Assembly (NCBI GenBank): GCA_944384185.1
Contig: CALWSM010000009.1
Span: forward strand, 1 to 34,513
Reading direction: 5' to 3'
Length of the DNA: 34,513 nt
Origin: an uncultured Blautia sp.
Lineage (GTDB): Bacteria > Bacillota > Clostridia > Lachnospirales > Lachnospiraceae
The notes under the pieces were generated by a model. The model saw only the letters and a program-made list of their open reading frames with translations, did no database searches and was not told the DNA's origin. The first letter of the stretch is position 1. Each line of letters opens with the position of its first letter. This document shows, one piece after another, positions 14,693 to 22,286 of the stretch. The position numbers were made by a program, and so were the translations under genes.

Positions 14693-15229
14693 TTATCTGG
14701 TTTCCTTACGGATATATTTATATAAAGGCTCCAGATACTTTTCATCAACCCAGGAACATTTCTTCCCCATAGCCTCTTTCAGGGCCAGTTCCCAGGGGGC
14801 ACATTGATCCTCTGGTTTCTTGGCTACTACTTTCATTAGCATAGAGCAGAGAAATTTATCTTTTGCAGTCATGATCTCTTCGTTCCATGCACCCCGGCCG
14901 TAGAAGAGGGGGATTCCTTCCAACACACCGGAAAGGTGTCTCTTCTTTAATTCTTCCAGAGTCTCCTGGTCGTAGGGTGAGGCCCCCACTGCGAAAACAG
15001 CCGTCTGTTTTTCTTTGAGAAGGGCGGCGTTTTTCTTCAGAAAGGCAAGACCGGCAATGGAAGCGGCGTAGATCCCTCCGCAGAGAATGACCGTATCTGC
15101 GGAAGCGACCGTCTGAGATCTGGCCTTGTCAATGGAAACAGGGGCCGTATTCAGGGCTTTTCCCAGAAGCTGGGCGTATTCCCTGGCTGCTCCATACTTC
15201 GACTTGTAAATGATCAGAATATTCTCCAT
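14693..15229 (-). CDS. Flavodoxin-domain protein
   Basis: The 178-residue protein starts MENILIIYKSKYGAAREYAQLL, the FMN-phosphate loop of flavodoxins (here YKSKYGAARE), followed by DTVILCGGIYAASIAGLAFLKKN and AVFAVGASPYD, which match the second and third FMN loops. The closest shape is the flavodoxin-like HemG or short menaquinone-dependent protoporphyrinogen oxidase group, but a C-terminal extension with EDQCAPWELALKEAMGKK is typical of clostridial flavodoxin-domain proteins of unknown partner. It carries electrons or reduces a small substrate in the cytoplasm. AAAGGAG at the right distance supports the ATG at 15229. It follows the histidine kinase gene by 71 bp and precedes the GNAT gene. 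Confidence 0.87.
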   Translation of the reverse strand: MENILIIYKSKYGAAREYAQLLGKALNTAPVSIDKARSQTVASADTVILCGGIYAASIAGLAFLKKNAALLKEKQTAVFAVGASPYDQETLEELKKRHLSGVLEGIPLFYGRGAWNEEIMTAKDKFLCSMLMKVVAKKPEDQCAPWELALKEAMGKKCSWVDEKYLEPLYKYIRKETR

Positions 15230-15300
15230 ATTTTTTCTCCTTTTCAGGGACCGATGAAGCTTACGATCCCGGTGTGATCCTGTTGTTCTGTACACACAGT

Positions 15301-16203
15301 TTACCGGGAAGCCCCTTGAAAAGTCAATATAATTTCCAAGATATCCCCCTGAAGTCTAGCTTCAATTTTCCCTCCCATTGCCTGAGTCAGTTCTCTGGCT
15401 ATGGAAAGTCCAAGTCCGGCGTGGGAACCTTTGGAAGCGTTTCTGGAAGGGTCACCTCTGTAAAATCTGGCGAACATCTGATTCGGGTCAATGGATTCCG
15501 GAGTTTTTACCTTATTGGAAAGGGTCAGTGTATTTTCCTTTTGAACGATCAGAAGGGTTCCCAGACCATAAGAAAGAGAATTCGAGACCAGATTTCCCAA
15601 AACCCGTTTCAACTGGCTGCTGTCTCCCTGGATCTGAAGGGCTTCTTCCTGAAAATCCAGAGAAGGTTCCCGGTCCTGTTCCTGAAATTTTCCGTAAAAT
15701 CCTGTAAGCACCTCACAGACAAGGGGAAACAGAGAAACCGGTTCCATGTGAAGCGGGACTTCCTGGCTGGTCAGTCTGGTGTAGAGAAAAAGCTGGTCTA
15801 AGAGCTGTTCCAGGTCTTTTAATCTGCTCCGGACGATCCGGCAGTATTCTTTTCTTTTTTCAGGGTTCTCCGTTTTTTCTGCCATCTGCATATAGCCGGA
15901 AGCTCCGGTGAGGGGAGTCCGTATGTCATGGGAAACGCTGGCAATGGTATATTTCAGTTCTTCTTCTGCTTCCAGAGCCTGAAGGACCAGTTTCTGCTGG
16001 GAATCGATAGAAGTATTTATCAGGCGGCAAAGGGACAGAAGATTTCTGTCCCTGACTGAGCAGGTAAGTCTCTGATTGCTTCCCGGCTCCAGATTTTTTA
16101 ACTGTTGGGATAGTCCTCTCACCTGCCGTCTGTAGAGGAGAAGAGCAGTGAAAGAGAGGAAAAATAATAAAGCAAATAGAATGAGCAATAAGGTTTTTAT
16201 CAT
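15301..16203 (-). CDS. Sensor histidine kinase of the ABC-transporter module
   Basis: The 300-residue kinase has a single N-terminal membrane helix (about 3-24) and no extracytoplasmic sensor domain. The H box is SVSHDIRTPLTG with H92. The ATPase domain has N box LGNLVSNSLSYG and G box GSHAGLGLSIARELTQAMGG. Such short kinases often sense through a partner transporter. The ATG at 16203 is used because AAGAGGAC lies just upstream; an earlier start would run into the permease gene. It is 13 nt after the permease stop, so it is the last gene of the ABC operon, while its regulator is encoded at the other end. The signal may be an antimicrobial peptide handled by the transporter; this is inference. 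Confidence 0.92.
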   Translation of the reverse strand: MIKTLLLILFALLFFLSFTALLLYRRQVRGLSQQLKNLEPGSNQRLTCSVRDRNLLSLCRLINTSIDSQQKLVLQALEAEEELKYTIASVSHDIRTPLTGASGYMQMAEKTENPEKRKEYCRIVRSRLKDLEQLLDQLFLYTRLTSQEVPLHMEPVSLFPLVCEVLTGFYGKFQEQDREPSLDFQEEALQIQGDSSQLKRVLGNLVSNSLSYGLGTLLIVQKENTLTLSNKVKTPESIDPNQMFARFYRGDPSRNASKGSHAGLGLSIARELTQAMGGKIEARLQGDILEIILTFQGASR

Positions 16204-16216
16204 AAGCAAAGTCCTC

Positions 16217-17074
16217 TTAACAGATATCTTTTTTACACAGTACTTTTTGGGAAAGCCAGATATAGAACAGGGTCCACAAAAGGCTGGCAAATACAGACAG
16301 GAGCAGTTCATCTGGCAGAACATTCTGTCCCAGTGCAAGGGAGATAAAATTATTTGAAGCGCTGCTGCCGCTGATAGATGCGGCCATCATCACCAGGTAA
16401 GGCGGGAAAAACTGAACGATATGGATCCCGAAAAGTCCGGTGACAACTTCGATGGTTCCTGCCACAGTTCCCAGACCGCAGAAGATAGAAAGAATACTGG
16501 CTACTGCGGCGTTGCGGATCAGCATACAGAAAAGCATGTTCTGAGCCGCAAGGGGGATCAGAGCCACCCAGCCGGTCAAAAGCATCAGGGCCATTTTCAG
16601 AGGGTCTCCCAGGTGATTGGAAAATCCGCAGATCTTAAAGAGGAGTATACTGGCGGCAGCAAGAACCAGTATAAACATGGCGTTAATGGCACAGTGGATG
16701 ACGATTTTGCTTATGATATAATAGCCTCTGTTCGGATAGTAGGAAAAAATGTTTTTTCCAAAACCGGAAGAAAAGTCGTCACAGGTGCTGAGGGCACAGA
16801 AGATTGCGCTAAAGCAGACCATAAGGCCTCCGGAAAAAAGAAGATTGCTGACAAAGTCGGCGATGGTGATACGAAGGAAGGAGGCTGCGTCTGCCTGATC
16901 CTCTGCAGTTAATTCAAATCCATTTTCCGTAGCAAAGGCCAAAAGACCTGGATCGGTCATCAGTTTCATGGTGATCAGAGCAATCAGGATAAATCCTAAA
17001 AAAGCAGCTAAGGTAATATAAACACTCTTATCCCTGAACAGTCTGCGGAATTCCATACGTGTAAGATTAAGCAT
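16217..17074 (-). CDS. ABC-2-type transporter permease
   Basis: The 285-residue protein has six predicted membrane helices: an N-terminal helix after MLNLTRMEFRRLFRDKSVYI, a large first outer loop (about 45-65), then helices near 70-95, 120-148, 160-185, 190-215 and the C-terminal end. The MEFRRLFRDKS start is typical of ABC-2 permeases in lantibiotic-immunity and bacitracin-type exporters. It overlaps the ATPase gene by 8 nt, and the kinase follows 13 nt later. Only one permease gene is present, so the transporter may be a homodimer. The exported substrate is not evident. Confidence 0.9.
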   Translation of the reverse strand: MLNLTRMEFRRLFRDKSVYITLAAFLGFILIALITMKLMTDPGLLAFATENGFELTAEDQADAASFLRITIADFVSNLLFSGGLMVCFSAIFCALSTCDDFSSGFGKNIFSYYPNRGYYIISKIVIHCAINAMFILVLAAASILLFKICGFSNHLGDPLKMALMLLTGWVALIPLAAQNMLFCMLIRNAAVASILSIFCGLGTVAGTIEVVTGLFGIHIVQFFPPYLVMMAASISGSSASNNFISLALGQNVLPDELLLSVFASLLWTLFYIWLSQKVLCKKDIC

Positions 17075-18014
17075 GGCGTCTGCCTCCTTTCTTTGAAGAA
17101 CCGGTCTTACTTTCTTTCCCCATCAGATCCAGAAAATATCCTTCCAGATCCTGCTGGTGGCCGTAGATGGCATATACGGGAATACCTGCGGAAGTCATCT
17201 CTGCGGTGATCTGTCCCGGATCTGCTTTCTGATAAATGCGGATCTCTCCTTCCGGCCGGACTTCATAGTTTTGTATACCCAGTTTTTCTTCCAGAAGTAC
17301 GGCGGCCATTTTACTGTCAGAAGTTTTCAGATAGAGATAATCCTTACACTCCGCAGACAGTTCTTCTTTGGAAATCTCTTTCACCAGACAGCCGTCCTTG
17401 ATGATCCCATACCGGGTAGCCATTTTGGAAAGTTCTCCTAAGATATGGGAGCTGATCAGGATCGTTACCCCTTTCTTCTGGTTCAGATCCGCCAGCAGGG
17501 AGCGGAGCTGGCTCATACCTTCCGGGTCCAGTCCGTTAATGGGTTCGTCCAGGATCAGCAGATCCGGTCCTCCCAGAAGAGCCATGGCGATTCCAAGCCG
17601 CTGCTTCATGCCCATGGAATAACGCTTCACCAGCTTTTTGTTATCCGGATTTAATCCTGTCAGGGTGAGAAGTTCCCGGATCTCTTTGTCCGGATCTACG
17701 ATCCCCATAAGGCTGGCTTTTAAGTACATGTTTTCGTAGGCGCTCCGGCCGCCTTCCAGCCCCGGTGATTCAATGAGAACGCCGATGCGTTTCCTTACGC
17801 TTTCCTGGCTCAGGGACTGGCCGAATACCCGGATATTCCCCTGGGTAGGAAAGGCCAGTCCGCAGAGCATTTTTAAGGTGGTGGACTTGCCGGAGCCGTT
17901 TCTTCCGATAAAACCGTAAATATCTCCCTGCTTCACATGCATATCCATGGAAGAGACAGCGGCTTTATCTCCATACATCTTTGTGAGATTTTGTGTGACA
18001 ATGATATTTTTCAT
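17067..18014 (-). CDS. ABC transporter ATP-binding protein, BcrA-type
   Basis: The 315-residue ATPase has a Walker A GFIGRNGSGKST (about 35-45), Q-loop region, signature YSMGMKQRLGI, Walker B LLILDEPINGLDP and switch histidine in ILISSHIL. The extra C-terminal region of about 100 residues after 215 is usual in BcrA and lantibiotic-immunity ATPases. It powers the ABC-2 permease encoded next. A GGAGG site precedes the ATG at 18014. The gene is first in the ATPase-permease-kinase operon, and 82 bp before its start lie two 11-bp direct repeats, a likely binding site of the adjacent response regulator. Confidence 0.94.
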   Translation of the reverse strand: MKNIIVTQNLTKMYGDKAAVSSMDMHVKQGDIYGFIGRNGSGKSTTLKMLCGLAFPTQGNIRVFGQSLSQESVRKRIGVLIESPGLEGGRSAYENMYLKASLMGIVDPDKEIRELLTLTGLNPDNKKLVKRYSMGMKQRLGIAMALLGGPDLLILDEPINGLDPEGMSQLRSLLADLNQKKGVTILISSHILGELSKMATRYGIIKDGCLVKEISKEELSAECKDYLYLKTSDSKMAAVLLEEKLGIQNYEVRPEGEIRIYQKADPGQITAEMTSAGIPVYAIYGHQQDLEGYFLDLMGKESKTGSSKKGGRRHA

Positions 18015-18096
18015 TTTTATCCTCCTGGTCAGATTTTTTTAAAGCCTCTTGTTCTTTTCTGAATTCAGTATCTCACAGAGAGTTTCAAAAAGCGCA

Positions 18097-18118
18097 AAGA
18101 AAAGTTTAAGAAAAGTTA
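18097..18118 (-). promoter_or_regulatory. Tandem 11-bp repeats, probable OmpR-type regulator box
   Basis: On the plus strand, AAGAAAAGTTT (18097-18107) is followed directly by AAGAAAAGTTA (18108-18118). Two near-identical 11-bp direct repeats, one helical turn apart, are the typical site of OmpR/VanR-type dimers. They lie between the regulator's stop and the ABC operon. Confidence 0.65.
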
Positions 18119-18137
18119 AAGATTAAAACAGGACCGT

Positions 18138-18815
18138 CTATTCTTTTAGTTTAAAGCCGATTCCCCACACGGTCTGTATGTAGCTGTCTGTACCGGTTTC
18201 TTTCAGTTTGGAACGGATATTGCTGATGTGGACATTAATGGTCTTGTCCTCCACGAAATAATCCTGGTGCCAGACAGATTCAAAGATTTCCTGTTTGGTA
18301 AACACTTTTTTGGGATATTTCATGAAAAGTGTAATGATCCCCAGCTCGTGGGCGGTAAGCTCCAGTCTTTCTCCTTTTACCAGAAAGGCTCTGGCCTGTT
18401 CATCCAGCTTCCAGTCTTTATAGTGAAGAGCGGCAGAAGCAGGAGAGGACCCGGATGCTTTGTGCCGGAGCTGTACCCGGATCCTGGCAAGAAGTTCCTC
18501 CAGCTCAAAAGGCTTGGTAAGATAATCGTCTGCACCTGTGGAGAGAAGCTGAACCTTGTCTTCCAGGGCGGCTTTTGCGGATAATACGATCACCGGCACC
18601 TGGGAAGCGCTGCGGATATGGGCGATCAGCGCCTCTCCTGTAAGCCCCGGTATCATAAGATCCAGAAGGATCAGATCAAATGTTTCCATGTCAAAAAGGA
18701 GCCGGCCCTCGGTTCCGGAAAAAGCCTGGCTGCAGTCAAAATCTTTTTCCGTAAGATATTCGCAGATCAGATTGTTGATGGTAGGGTCGTCCTCTACGAT
18801 TAAAATACGTGTCAT
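18138..18815 (-). CDS. OmpR-family response regulator
   Basis: The 225-residue protein has a receiver domain at about 1-120 (acidic pair D9/D10, phospho-acceptor D52 in LILLDLMIPG, K in YLTKPFELEEL) and a winged-helix effector at about 130-225 (LTAHELGIITLFMK, FTKQEIFESVW, DKTINVHISNIRSKL, IQTVWGIGFKLKE). It is presumably paired with the kinase at 15301. The ATG at 18815 is preferred to an upstream in-frame start because TTGGAGACC lies just before it. An extended -10 promoter and a small GCCGC-AAA-GCGGC hairpin lie upstream. The likely target is the direct-repeat box at 18097-18118. Confidence 0.94.
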   Translation of the reverse strand: MTRILIVEDDPTINNLICEYLTEKDFDCSQAFSGTEGRLLFDMETFDLILLDLMIPGLTGEALIAHIRSASQVPVIVLSAKAALEDKVQLLSTGADDYLTKPFELEELLARIRVQLRHKASGSSPASAALHYKDWKLDEQARAFLVKGERLELTAHELGIITLFMKYPKKVFTKQEIFESVWHQDYFVEDKTINVHISNIRSKLKETGTDSYIQTVWGIGFKLKE

Positions 18816-19121
18816 AATATTGGTCTCCAATTCTGCCGCAAAGCGGCGGGATACTGCCATTATAGCATATGGGGAAGGTCAGAGGAATGAGGAATTTGTT
18901 ATCCTTCCGTATAGGACAGCTGGATTTCTCCGTCTTTTGCAGACAATTCCGTTTCTAAACTGCGGTCTGTCTGATTTCCTGCGGTCTGAAATATGATCTG
19001 TAATTTTCTTGACATACATTGTATAATATTTTTCAGATCATAGATTGAAAAGAGTTGTGGGAAACTGTTCAGAAGGCAAAATCCCCGGCTTAAGGATCTG
19101 AAATGTATAAGGAGGAAGAAG
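18816..19121. other. Divergent intergenic region between response regulator and flavoprotein
   Basis: The 306-bp gap holds the regulator's promoter (18859-18867) and a small hairpin at 18835-18847. Two direct repeats, TGCGGTCTG (18961-18969 and 18980-18988), lie within it. A minus-strand 37-codon frame at 18899-19012 has no ribosome site. A TTGACA (19009-19014) and a TATAAT (19022-19027) are only 7 bp apart and cannot form a normal pair; the TATAAT could be the -10 for the flavoprotein gene. Confidence 0.5.
18859..18867 (-). promoter_or_regulatory. Extended -10 promoter of the OmpR-family regulator
   Basis: On the minus strand TGCTATAAT is a perfect extended -10 (TG-N-TATAAT), about 45 nt before the ATG. 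The -35 region (TTCCTC) is weak, as is usual for extended -10 promoters. Confidence 0.6.
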
Positions 19122-19739
19122 ATGAAAGTATTATTGCTCAACGGAAGTCCAAATGCAAATGGCTGTACCTATACTGCTTTAATGGAAGTGGCTTCTGCTC
19201 TTGAAGCAGAGGGTATTGAAACAGAGCTGATCCAGGTAGGAAATAAGGATATCCGGGGATGCATAGCCTGCGGTAAATGCAGCGCAACAGGGAAGTGTGT
19301 CTTTGAGGATCTGGTAAATGAGACGGCGCCAAAATTTGAAACCTGTGATGGGATTGTCATTGGCTCTCCCGTTTACTATGCCTCTGCAAACGGCACCCTG
19401 ATCTCATTTCTTGACCGGCTTTTCTACAGCACCGGTTTTGACAAGAGCATGAAAGTGGGAGCCTCTGTAGTATCCGCAAGAAGAGGCGGCTGTACTGCCA
19501 CCTTTGACGAGCTGAACAAGTACTTTACCATTTCCAATATGCCCATTGCCTCCAGCCAGTACTGGAATCAGGTTCACGGCAATACTCCGGAAGAGGTGAA
19601 GCAGGATATCGAAGGATGTCAGATCATGCGGACATTGGGAAGAAATATGGCTTTTCTGATCAAGAGCATTGCTCTTGGAAAAGAAAAATATGGACTTCCT
19701 GAAAAAGAACCCGTTACACCTACCAACTTTATCCGGTAA
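19122..19739 (+). CDS. Iron-sulfur flavoprotein / NADPH-dependent FMN reductase family
   Basis: The 205-residue protein has a flavodoxin-like fold. The start VLLLNGSPNANGCTYTAL is the FMN-phosphate loop, and GIVIGSPVYYASANG the second flavin loop. A compact cysteine motif, C47-X2-C50-X2-C53-X5-C59 in GCIACGKCSATGKC, is the [4Fe-4S] site of Isf-type proteins. These move electrons in anaerobes and may reduce oxygen or peroxide, quinones or nitro compounds. AAGGAGG precedes the ATG. The neighbours are a two-component regulator (divergent) and a site-2 protease, neither of which defines its role. It is probably monocistronic, since a canonical promoter starts 10 nt after its stop. Confidence 0.9.
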   Translation: MKVLLLNGSPNANGCTYTALMEVASALEAEGIETELIQVGNKDIRGCIACGKCSATGKCVFEDLVNETAPKFETCDGIVIGSPVYYASANGTLISFLDRLFYSTGFDKSMKVGASVVSARRGGCTATFDELNKYFTISNMPIASSQYWNQVHGNTPEEVKQDIEGCQIMRTLGRNMAFLIKSIALGKEKYGLPEKEPVTPTNFIR

Positions 19740-19749
19740 GGCGGCTGCA

Positions 19750-19778
19750 TTGACAATGCGGGCTATGTAAGATAAAAT
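19750..19778 (+). promoter_or_regulatory. Strong sigma-A promoter of the M50 peptidase gene
   Basis: TTGACA (19750-19755) and TAAAAT (19773-19778) are separated by 17 bp. The predicted leader is about 95 nt and contains the inverted repeat at 19802-19837. Confidence 0.75.
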
Positions 19779-19801
19779 TGTGAGAACAAAGTTAGACTAG
19801 G

Positions 19802-19837
19802 TACGGTTAAATAATCAAAAACAGAATTTTAACCGTA
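19802..19837 (+). promoter_or_regulatory. Perfect 10-bp inverted repeat in the M50 gene leader
   Basis: TACGGTTAAA (19802-19811) and TTTAACCGTA (19828-19837) are separated by 16 nt. The sequence could be an operator just downstream of the start site or an RNA hairpin. No T tract follows, so it is not a usual terminator. Confidence 0.5.
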
Positions 19838-19880
19838 ATATCCCGGAAACATATAGGGTCGGGTCAGAAAGGAAATATTT

Positions 19881-20582
19881 ATGTATCTGAATTATTATAT
19901 CCAGCAGCTTCGTATGCTGATCTACACAGTGCCGGTTATGCTCATTGCCATAACTGTCCACGAGTTTGCCCACGGCTGGGTGTCTTACAGGCTGGGAGAT
20001 CCCACTCCCAAATATGAAGGACGGCTAAGCCTCAACCCCCTCAGACATCTGGATCTTATGGGAACCCTGTGTCTTTTATTCTTTCACATGGGCTGGGCAA
20101 AGCCTGTCAGGATCAATACGGCCTACTACCGGAATCAGCGGCAGGGGATCATCTGGGTTTCTCTTGCAGGCCCTTTGGCCAACTTCCTTACGGCCTTTCT
20201 TTCCCTGCTGATCTGCGGCGCTTTGATGCGTTTCGGAAATGCAGGGAACAGCGCCGTATCCGCAGGAATTATGCTGTGTTATTATTCTGCGGTGCTTAAC
20301 ATTGGTCTGGGCGTTTTTAATCTGATCCCCATTCCGCCGCTGGACGGATCCAACGTAGCGGAGCAGATGTACCCCAGGGTTTTCACTTTTTACCAGCGGA
20401 TACGTCCCTACTGCACGCTGATCCTCCTGATCCTGTTGGTCACCGGAGTTTTATCCAGGCCTCTGGCTACTGCAAATAACGGGATTTTTACTGCCATGTG
20501 GAACGTAGTCCGCACACTTTTCTCTCTGGGAACAGGGGGAGGATCCGGCCCAGGGGCATCTTCCGGAGGAGGATATATTTAA
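19881..20582 (+). CDS. Site-2 protease family (M50) membrane metalloprotease
   Basis: The 233-residue protein has about five membrane helices. The zinc motif H27-E28-F-A-H31 is in an early helix (IAITVHEFAHGW), and the third ligand D155 is in NLIPIPPLDGSN. Both are intact, so it should be active. There is no PDZ or CBS domain, as in the small M50B group. These cleave other membrane proteins within the bilayer, often anti-sigma factors; the DUF4179 anti-sigma at 5360 is a possible but unproven substrate. A GAAAGGAAAT site precedes the ATG. Its stop codon overlaps that of the convergent sulfite reductase, with no terminator between. Confidence 0.92.
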   Translation: MYLNYYIQQLRMLIYTVPVMLIAITVHEFAHGWVSYRLGDPTPKYEGRLSLNPLRHLDLMGTLCLLFFHMGWAKPVRINTAYYRNQRQGIIWVSLAGPLANFLTAFLSLLICGALMRFGNAGNSAVSAGIMLCYYSAVLNIGLGVFNLIPIPPLDGSNVAEQMYPRVFTFYQRIRPYCTLILLILLVTGVLSRPLATANNGIFTAMWNVVRTLFSLGTGGGSGPGASSGGGYI

Positions 20583-22123
20583 GGCAGTTCCTGAAACTTT
20601 TTCACCAGCTCCAGAAATGTTTCGTTATTTTCCGGAAGCCATTCTTCAAAGCTTTTATGACTTTTTTGTATCGTTTTTCCAAGCTCTGCCAGGAATTCGG
20701 GGATTACTTCTTCAGCCAAGCAGCCTGCTTCCCGGCCGATCCTGGATCCGGGCTCTTGCGCCTGACCGTTGATGAAAACCCGAAATGCAGGAACTGTCTC
20801 TTTCTGAACCTTTTTCCGGCACCCCATGAATCCCAGAGAAGCGGCCTGATGGGCGCCGCAGCCGGAGGGGCAGCCGGAGATATGGATCCTGGGAAGGACG
20901 CCGTCGGAGAAATTTTCTTTTTGGATTCTTTCAATACACCGGGCCAGGAGCCACTGGGAACAGCCAAGTCCCTGCTGACAGATCGGCACGCCGATACAGC
21001 TGGTGCTTGTCTCAAAGAGATTTTCTCCTCCTCCTTCCGTAGCTTCCAGGATCCTGGGCACTTCCTTTGCCGTAAGGTGAAGGAGATACATAGTCCCGTC
21101 AGGAGAGAGACGGACCTCAGCATCCGGGATATTTTTCAATACTTCACAGAGTACCATGATATTTTTCTGAGTAAGACAGCCTCCTATAGGGTGATAGGAA
21201 ACTCCATAAAGTCCCGGCTGCTTCTGAGGAAAAATCCTGGAGCCTTCGATTTCGCTATCCCCGGTTTTGCATATGGGACGAGAGCAGTAAACCGGCCGGG
21301 GCATTTCTTCCTTTTTGACTTCCGCCAGACAGCGGAGATACTCTTTTTTAACCCCTTCTTCCCCCAGGGTATCCTGAAGATAACGGCTTCTGGATTTTGC
21401 CCGGACTTTGTAATCCCCGTATCTGGTAAATAAGCGGAGCATAGCGCTGACATAGAGGCTTACATCCTCCGGTCTTCCATGATCCTCTACAAGTACCCCC
21501 ATTTTGGGATTTGGCCCAAGCCCTCCGGCACAGTATACAGAGAAGGTTCCGTCGGCGTTGGCTATAAATCCCAGATCCCGCATGTTGGCGTGGGTAAGAT
21601 TTTCTTCTGTGTTTGAAAAGGCTACCTTCAGCTTCCTGGGAAGATGGAGCTCCGTCATACGGTCAAGAAGATAATCGCTGACCGCTTCCGCATAAGGCAG
21701 CACGTCAAAAGCTTCCCTTCTGTCTGCGCCGGAGAGAGGACTGGCCATTACATTCCTGGGATTGTCTCCGCCGCCCCCAATGGTAATGATCCCCTGGCAC
21801 AGAGCTTCCCGCATAAGGGAAACCGTCTGGGAAGCCGACAGATTGTGTACCTGTATGGTCTGGCAGGTGGTGATCTTCATAAGCCTGAGGGGATATTCTC
21901 TTGTCTTTTCTCCCAGAAAGGTCAGATGTTCTTTTGAGATCCTCCCTCCCGGGAAACGGAGGCGGAGCATATAGCCTTTCTCCCTCTGGGCGTAACAGCC
22001 AAACCGGCCGGAAATCCCTTTAAAAGTTTTCCGATCGATCTCACCGGCCTCGAAGGCCCGGATCTTTTCCTCAAACAGTTCTGTTTCCTTAATAAATCGC
22101 TGAATCAATTCTCCACTGATCAT
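20579..22123 (-). CDS. Nitrite/sulfite reductase, siroheme and [4Fe-4S] type
   Basis: The 514-residue protein has the doubled ferredoxin-like and siroheme-binding halves of the nitrite/sulfite reductase family. The cluster and siroheme ligands are complete: C376-X5-C382 in SCIGVPIC and C418-X3-C422 in GCPSGCGAHQ. The first half contains GDNPRNVMASPLSG and CAGGLGPNPKMG. Family members reduce sulfite to sulfide or nitrite to ammonia by six electrons. No siroheme synthesis, sulfate-activation or ferredoxin gene is adjacent, so it stands alone; it may rely on general ferredoxin. AAAGGAGCG precedes the ATG at 22123. A ferredoxin-nitrite reductase role is equally possible. Confidence 0.92.
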   Translation of the reverse strand: MISGELIQRFIKETELFEEKIRAFEAGEIDRKTFKGISGRFGCYAQREKGYMLRLRFPGGRISKEHLTFLGEKTREYPLRLMKITTCQTIQVHNLSASQTVSLMREALCQGIITIGGGGDNPRNVMASPLSGADRREAFDVLPYAEAVSDYLLDRMTELHLPRKLKVAFSNTEENLTHANMRDLGFIANADGTFSVYCAGGLGPNPKMGVLVEDHGRPEDVSLYVSAMLRLFTRYGDYKVRAKSRSRYLQDTLGEEGVKKEYLRCLAEVKKEEMPRPVYCSRPICKTGDSEIEGSRIFPQKQPGLYGVSYHPIGGCLTQKNIMVLCEVLKNIPDAEVRLSPDGTMYLLHLTAKEVPRILEATEGGGENLFETSTSCIGVPICQQGLGCSQWLLARCIERIQKENFSDGVLPRIHISGCPSGCGAHQAASLGFMGCRKKVQKETVPAFRVFINGQAQEPGSRIGREAGCLAEEVIPEFLAELGKTIQKSHKSFEEWLPENNETFLELVKKFQELP

Positions 22124-22240
22124 AAACCAATCGCTCCTTTAATCCTATCTTTAGTTTTCTCATATTTTCCCGGATTATACATTTGCGGCGGAGGAGTCCT
22201 GTACTTCTTAAAAAAGACATGATAAAATTATGGATAAAGA

Positions 22241-22264
22241 GCTTTCCGGGTGATCCGGGAAAGC
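22241..22264 (+). other. Hairpin in the glgX leader
   Basis: GCTTTCCGGG (22241-22250) and CCGGGAAAGC (22255-22264) pair at 9 of 10 positions around a TGAT loop, just before the GGAAAGGAGCG ribosome site of glgX. It may influence translation. Confidence 0.4.
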
Positions 22265-22286
22265 AGTACAGGAAAGGAGCGTCCAG

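Noticed and set aside
19009..19027. TTGACA and TATAAT as a promoter pair
   Set aside because: The hexamers are perfect but only 7 bp apart, far too close for a sigma-A promoter; at most the TATAAT is used with another -35.
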